DNA of 64,000 nt from Streptomyces sp. SLBN-118. Lineage in GTDB: Bacteria; Actinomycetota; Actinomycetes; Streptomycetales; Streptomycetaceae. Below, one piece after another: positions 60,805 through 64,000 of the stretch. The notes under the pieces are model-generated. The model saw only the letters and a list, made by a program, of their open reading frames with translations. It did no database searches and was not told the DNA's origin. The first letter of the stretch is position 1; the number at the start of each line of letters is the position of its first letter. The stretch lies in NCBI RefSeq assembly GCF_006715635.1, contig NZ_VFNP01000002.1:3410001-3474000 (forward strand). Reading direction: 5' to 3'. Position numbers and translations under genes: made by a program.

Positions 60805-62705
60805 GACGCGGTGTCCTCCTCCTGTGTGGCTTCGGCCGTTACTTCGTTGACGACGGCGAGCAGGGCGCCGACCTCGACCTGACGGCCGGGTACGGCGTGG
60901 AGCGCGGTGAGGATGCCGGAGGCGGGCGAGAGGATGCGGTGCTCCATCTTCATCGCCTCCAGCCATACGAGCGGCTGCCCCTGGGTGACCGTGGCCCCCG
61001 GGGCGAGCCCGTCACCGACGCGGACGACGGTTCCGGGCATGGGCGCGAGCAGCGACCCGGGCTCGGCCCGGTCCTGCGGATCGGTGAACCGGGGCCGCAC
61101 GGCGAGCGCGTGCGCGCCGGTGGGGCTGTCGATGTGGATGTACCCGTCACCGTGATCGGTGACGTCGAAGGGCCGCACGACACCGTCGATCTCCAGGCGC
61201 ACACGGTCCGGCCCGGCGTCGACGACCCGCACCCCGGGGTCGTCGACAAGCTCGAACCCGCCGCCGCGGGCGAGGCGATAGCGGACCTCGTGCTCGCCGT
61301 AGCCCTTGGCCTGCGGCTGCGAGGGCAGATTCCGCCAGGCTCCGGGCCGGGCCGCGGCATCGGCGATCGCGGCGGCGATCGCCGCGTACCGCTCCCCGTG
61401 GGCGGGCGCGGTGAGGGCGTCGAGGTGCCGCTCGTAGAACCCGGTGTCGAGCCGGGCCGCGGTGAAGTCGGGGTGCTCCAGCGACCGCACGAGCAGATCC
61501 CGATTGGTCGCGGGCCCGTGCACGCGCGCCCGCCGCAGGGCCTGCGCGAGCAGCCGCACGGCGGCGTCGCGGGCCGGGGCCCAGGCGACGACCTTGGCGA
61601 TCATGGGGTCGTAGTGCACCCCGACGGTGTCCCCGGCGGAGTACCCGGCATCGACGCGCAGACCGGGGGCGTCCGCCACGTCGAGCGCCCGCAGCACCCC
61701 CGTCTGCGGTGTCCATCCCGTCGCCGGGTCCTCCGCGTACAGCCTCGCCTCCACCGCGTGGCCCCGGGCTTCCGGTGGGGTTGCGGGGAGCTGCGAACCC
61801 TCCGCGACGCGCAGCTGGAGCGCGACCAGGTCGAGGCCGAACACCGCCTCCGTCACCGGGTGTTCGACCTGGAGGCGGGTGTTCATCTCCAGGAAGTGGG
61901 CGCGGCCCCCGGGGGAGATCAGGAATTCCACCGTGCCCGCGCCCCGGTAGCCCACCGCCCGCGCCGCCGTCACCGCCGATTCGTGGAGCGAGGAGACCAG
62001 GTCGGCAGGCACGCCCGGCGCCGGGGACTCCTCGATGACCTTCTGGTGGCGGCGCTGGAGGGAGCAGTCGCGCGTCCCCAGCGCCCATACCGTCCCGTAC
62101 GCGTCCGCCAGCACCTGCACTTCCACATGGCGCCCACGTTCGACGTAGGGCTCCAGGAACACCTCGCCGTCGCCGAAGGCCGACGCCGCCTCTGAGCCGG
62201 CCGCCTCCAACTCGGCGCCCAGACGGGACAGTTCGCGGACGACACGCATACCGCGGCCGCCGCCGCCCGCCGCCGCCTTGACCAGCAGCGGAAGGTCGGC
62301 CTCGGTGACCGTCGCGGGGTCGAGGGGCGCGCCGCCCATCAGTTCCTTCGCACGTGTCTTGGACGCCATCGCCTCGATGGCCGAGGGCGGCGGCCCGATC
62401 CACAGCAGGCCCGCGTCCGTCACCGCACGGGCGAACTCCGCGTTCTCCGACAGGAATCCGTACCCGGGATGCACCGCGTCCGCGCCCGCCGCCCGTGCCG
62501 CCTTCACGATCAGGTCGCCGCGCAGATATGTGTCGGCGGGCGCCGCCCCCGGCAGGCGTACGGCGGCGTCCGCCTCCCGCACATGCAGTGCCGACGCATC
62601 CGCGTCCGAGTACACCGCGACCGTCGCGATGCCCAGCTCGCGGCAGGTGCGAAAGACCCGGCAGGCGATCTCGCCCCGGTTCGCGACCAGCAGAGTGGAG
62701 ATCAT
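60801..62705 (-). CDS. Acyl-CoA carboxylase alpha subunit (biotin carboxylase plus BCCP)
   Basis: The product has 634 residues. Biotin carboxylase domain: LLVANRGEIACRVFRTCREL, the ATP-grasp KAAAGGGGRGMRVV and NTRLQVEHPVTE. A linker domain follows, and the C-terminal BCCP domain carries the biotin Lys in LEAMKMEHRI. It is one chain of an acyl-CoA carboxylase with the next gene. The upstream gene ends 7 bases before its start. It has the size of methylcrotonyl- or geranyl-CoA carboxylase alpha subunits. Confidence 0.94.
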   Translation of the reverse strand: MISTLLVANRGEIACRVFRTCRELGIATVAVYSDADASALHVREADAAVRLPGAAPADTYLRGDLIVKAARAAGADAVHPGYGFLSENAEFARAVTDAGLLWIGPPPSAIEAMASKTRAKELMGGAPLDPATVTEADLPLLVKAAAGGGGRGMRVVRELSRLGAELEAAGSEAASAFGDGEVFLEPYVERGRHVEVQVLADAYGTVWALGTRDCSLQRRHQKVIEESPAPGVPADLVSSLHESAVTAARAVGYRGAGTVEFLISPGGRAHFLEMNTRLQVEHPVTEAVFGLDLVALQLRVAEGSQLPATPPEARGHAVEARLYAEDPATGWTPQTGVLRALDVADAPGLRVDAGYSAGDTVGVHYDPMIAKVVAWAPARDAAVRLLAQALRRARVHGPATNRDLLVRSLEHPDFTAARLDTGFYERHLDALTAPAHGERYAAIAAAIADAAARPGAWRNLPSQPQAKGYGEHEVRYRLARGGGFELVDDPGVRVVDAGPDRVRLEIDGVVRPFDVTDHGDGYIHIDSPTGAHALAVRPRFTDPQDRAEPGSLLAPMPGTVVRVGDGLAPGATVTQGQPLVWLEAMKMEHRILSPASGILTALHAVPGRQVEVGALLAVVNEVTAEATQEEDTAS

Positions 62706-62712
62706 CAGTGCC

Positions 62713-64000
62713 TCACATCCGGAAGACGCCGAAGCCGCCGCGCGCGCCCTCGACCGGTGCCGTGTGGATCGCCGACAGGCACAGTCCGAGGACCGTACGG
62801 GTGTCGCGTGGGTCGATCACGCCGTCGTCGTACAGCCGCCCCGACAGGAACATGGGCAGCGACTCCGCCTCGATCTGCTGCTCGACCATCGCGCGCAGCC
62901 CCGCGTCCGCCTCCTCGTCGTACGGCTGCCCCTTCGCCTGCGCCGACGCGCGCGCCACGATCGACAGCACGCCCGCCAGCTGCTGCGGCCCCATCACCGC
63001 GGACTTGGCGCTGGGCCAGGCGAAGAGGAAGCGCGGGTCATACGCCCGCCCGCACATGCCGTAGTGCCCGGCTCCGTACGACGCGCCCATCAGTACCGAC
63101 AGATGCGGCACCTTCGAGTTCGACACCGCGTTGATCATCATCGCGCCGTGCTTGATGATGCCGCCCTGCTCGTACTCCTTGCCGACCATGTAGCCGGTGG
63201 TGTTGTGCAGGAAGACCAGCGGCACATCGCGCTGATTCGCCAACTGGATGAACTGTGCCGCCTTCTGGGACTCCGCCGAGAAGAGCACGCCCTGCGCATT
63301 GGCCAGCACGCCCACCGGATAGCCGTGCAGCCGCGTCCACCCGGTCACCAGGCTCGGCCCGTAGAGCGGTTTGAACTCGTCGAAGTCCGAGCCGTCGACG
63401 ATCCGCGCGACGACCTCGCGCGGATCGAAGGGCGTCTTCAGGTCCTCGGGCACGATCCCGAGCAGCTCGTCCTCCGCGTACTTGGGGGGCTCGGCCGGCC
63501 CCGGATCGCCGTGCGCCTTACGCCAGTTGAGGCGGGCGACCACACGTCGGGCCTGCCGCAGCGCGTCGGGCTCGTCGAGGGCGAAGTAGTCGGCGAGCCC
63601 GGACGTACGGGCATGCATCTCCGCGCCGCCGAGCGACTCGTCGTCGCTCTCCTCGCCCGTCGCCATCTTCACCAGCGGCGGCCCGCCCAGGAAGACCTTC
63701 GACTGCTCCTTGATCATGATGGTGTGGTCGGACATGCCGGGGACGTACGCGCCTCCGGCGGTCGAGTTGCCGAAGACGACCGCGATGGTGGGGATCCCGG
63801 CGGCCGACAGCCTCGTCAGATCGCGGAACAGCGCCCCGCCGGGGATGAAGATCTCCTTCTGGGACGGCAGATCAGCCCCGCCGGACTCGACGAGCGAGAT
63901 GCAGGGCAGCCGGTTGGCGTACGCGATCTCGTTGGCGCGCAGGGCCTTCTTCAGCGTCCAGGGGTTGGACGCCCCGCCGCGCACGGTCGGGTCGTTGGCC
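62713..64000 (-). CDS. Acyl-CoA carboxylase beta subunit (carboxyltransferase), 5' end outside the window
   Basis: About 428 residues are visible; the gene continues past the right edge. N- and C-terminal carboxyltransferase folds are seen: [40 protein letters not shown], and [20 protein letters not shown], then [20 protein letters not shown] and [18 protein letters not shown]. The last segments are typical of methylcrotonyl/geranyl-CoA carboxylases rather than acetyl- or propionyl-CoA ones. With the alpha subunit, dehydrogenase, hydratase and ligase it forms a leucine/isoprenoid-like degradation module. Confidence 0.92.
   Translation of the reverse strand, partial: ANDPTVRGGASNPWTLKKALRANEIAYANRLPCISLVESGGADLPSQKEIFIPGGALFRDLTRLSAAGIPTIAVVFGNSTAGGAYVPGMSDHTIMIKEQSKVFLGGPPLVKMATGEESDDESLGGAEMHARTSGLADYFALDEPDALRQARRVVARLNWRKAHGDPGPAEPPKYAEDELLGIVPEDLKTPFDPREVVARIVDGSDFDEFKPLYGPSLVTGWTRLHGYPVGVLANAQGVLFSAESQKAAQFIQLANQRDVPLVFLHNTTGYMVGKEYEQGGIIKHGAMMINAVSNSKVPHLSVLMGASYGAGHYGMCGRAYDPRFLFAWPSAKSAVMGPQQLAGVLSIVARASAQAKGQPYDEEADAGLRAMVEQQIEAESLPMFLSGRLYDDGVIDPRDTRTVLGLCLSAIHTAPVEGARGGFGVFRM

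Overview
The window looks like a chromosomal stretch of a Streptomyces or close relative. GC is very high, codon thirds are almost all G or C, many neighbouring genes overlap by 1-4 bases (ATGA, GTGA, TGATG), and the gene types are typical of the genus: an SSI-family protease inhibitor, a DtxR-type iron regulator, ECF sigma and anti-sigma proteins, an NsdA-like regulator, rare TTA codons, and XRE/DUF5753-type regulators. From memory, the block from about 49.8 to 64 kb keeps the gene order of S. coelicolor SCO4394 down to about SCO4380. I could not check that here.

1-18.4 kb is a catabolic region: an ADP-forming acyl-CoA synthetase part, enoyl-CoA hydratases, a flavin reductase, a zinc alcohol dehydrogenase, three acyl-CoA dehydrogenases (two of them overlapping genes that look like subunits of one enzyme), an SDR, a cyclase-family hydrolase, an amidohydrolase and an acyl-CoA ligase. 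Four near-identical 17-bp palindromes stand in front of its transcription units, so these units are probably one regulon for an unknown cyclic or branched carboxylic acid. The region is interrupted at 4.06-7.14 kb by a decayed integrative element. It holds a recombinase without its N-terminus, a frameshifted XRE/DUF5753 regulator, a DUF6879-like protein and small proteins, and it abuts the first 70 codons of a broken MFS transporter gene.

18.4-21.6 kb carries an ECF sigma factor, its zinc-binding anti-sigma factor, a STAS antagonist and an EF-hand protein. 21.8-28.5 kb is an accessory island. Its core is a lasso-peptide gene cluster in the order precursor, cyclase, RRE protein, peptidase, and a PIMT-like methyltransferase. 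The precursor is a 48-residue gene that I translated by eye. The predicted 15-residue core can only close a nine-residue ring (Gly1 to Asp9), and it has an Asp-Ser pair inside that ring where an aspartimide-forming methyltransferase could act. The cyclase gene reads as two frames. A frameshifted XRE regulator with two TTA codons, an MTHFS-like gene and a regulator fragment follow.

28.8-35.3 kb holds a second unusual locus: a trypco2 protein divergent from an operon encoding a trypsin-PknG-like kinase-TPR fusion (1,230 aa, one TTA codon), a four-helix membrane protein and a lipoprotein solute-binding protein. A 181-bp MITE-like element with perfect 20-bp ends follows it and supplies the stop codon of purU. 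36-49 kb holds ordinary Streptomyces genes: another solute-binding lipoprotein, a proline-rich membrane protein, an NsdA-like regulator, a primase/polymerase-domain protein, an ABC exporter pair, a secreted beta-propeller, an SSI-type inhibitor and an alpha/beta hydrolase.

49.8-56.6 kb has the iron regulator, a SIS-domain protein, a PAS protein, a 12-codon mini-ORF with a perfect extended ribosome-binding site, pdxH, citrate synthase, and a 2OG-Fe(II) oxygenase preceded by a short leader peptide. 56.7-64 kb is one minus-strand operon for acyl-CoA carboxylation and beta-oxidation, ending in its probable TetR regulator; its first gene runs off the right edge. I saw no rRNA, tRNA or CRISPR. Four separate single-base frameshifts occur in the window, so assembly errors should be ruled out before any of these genes is called dead.
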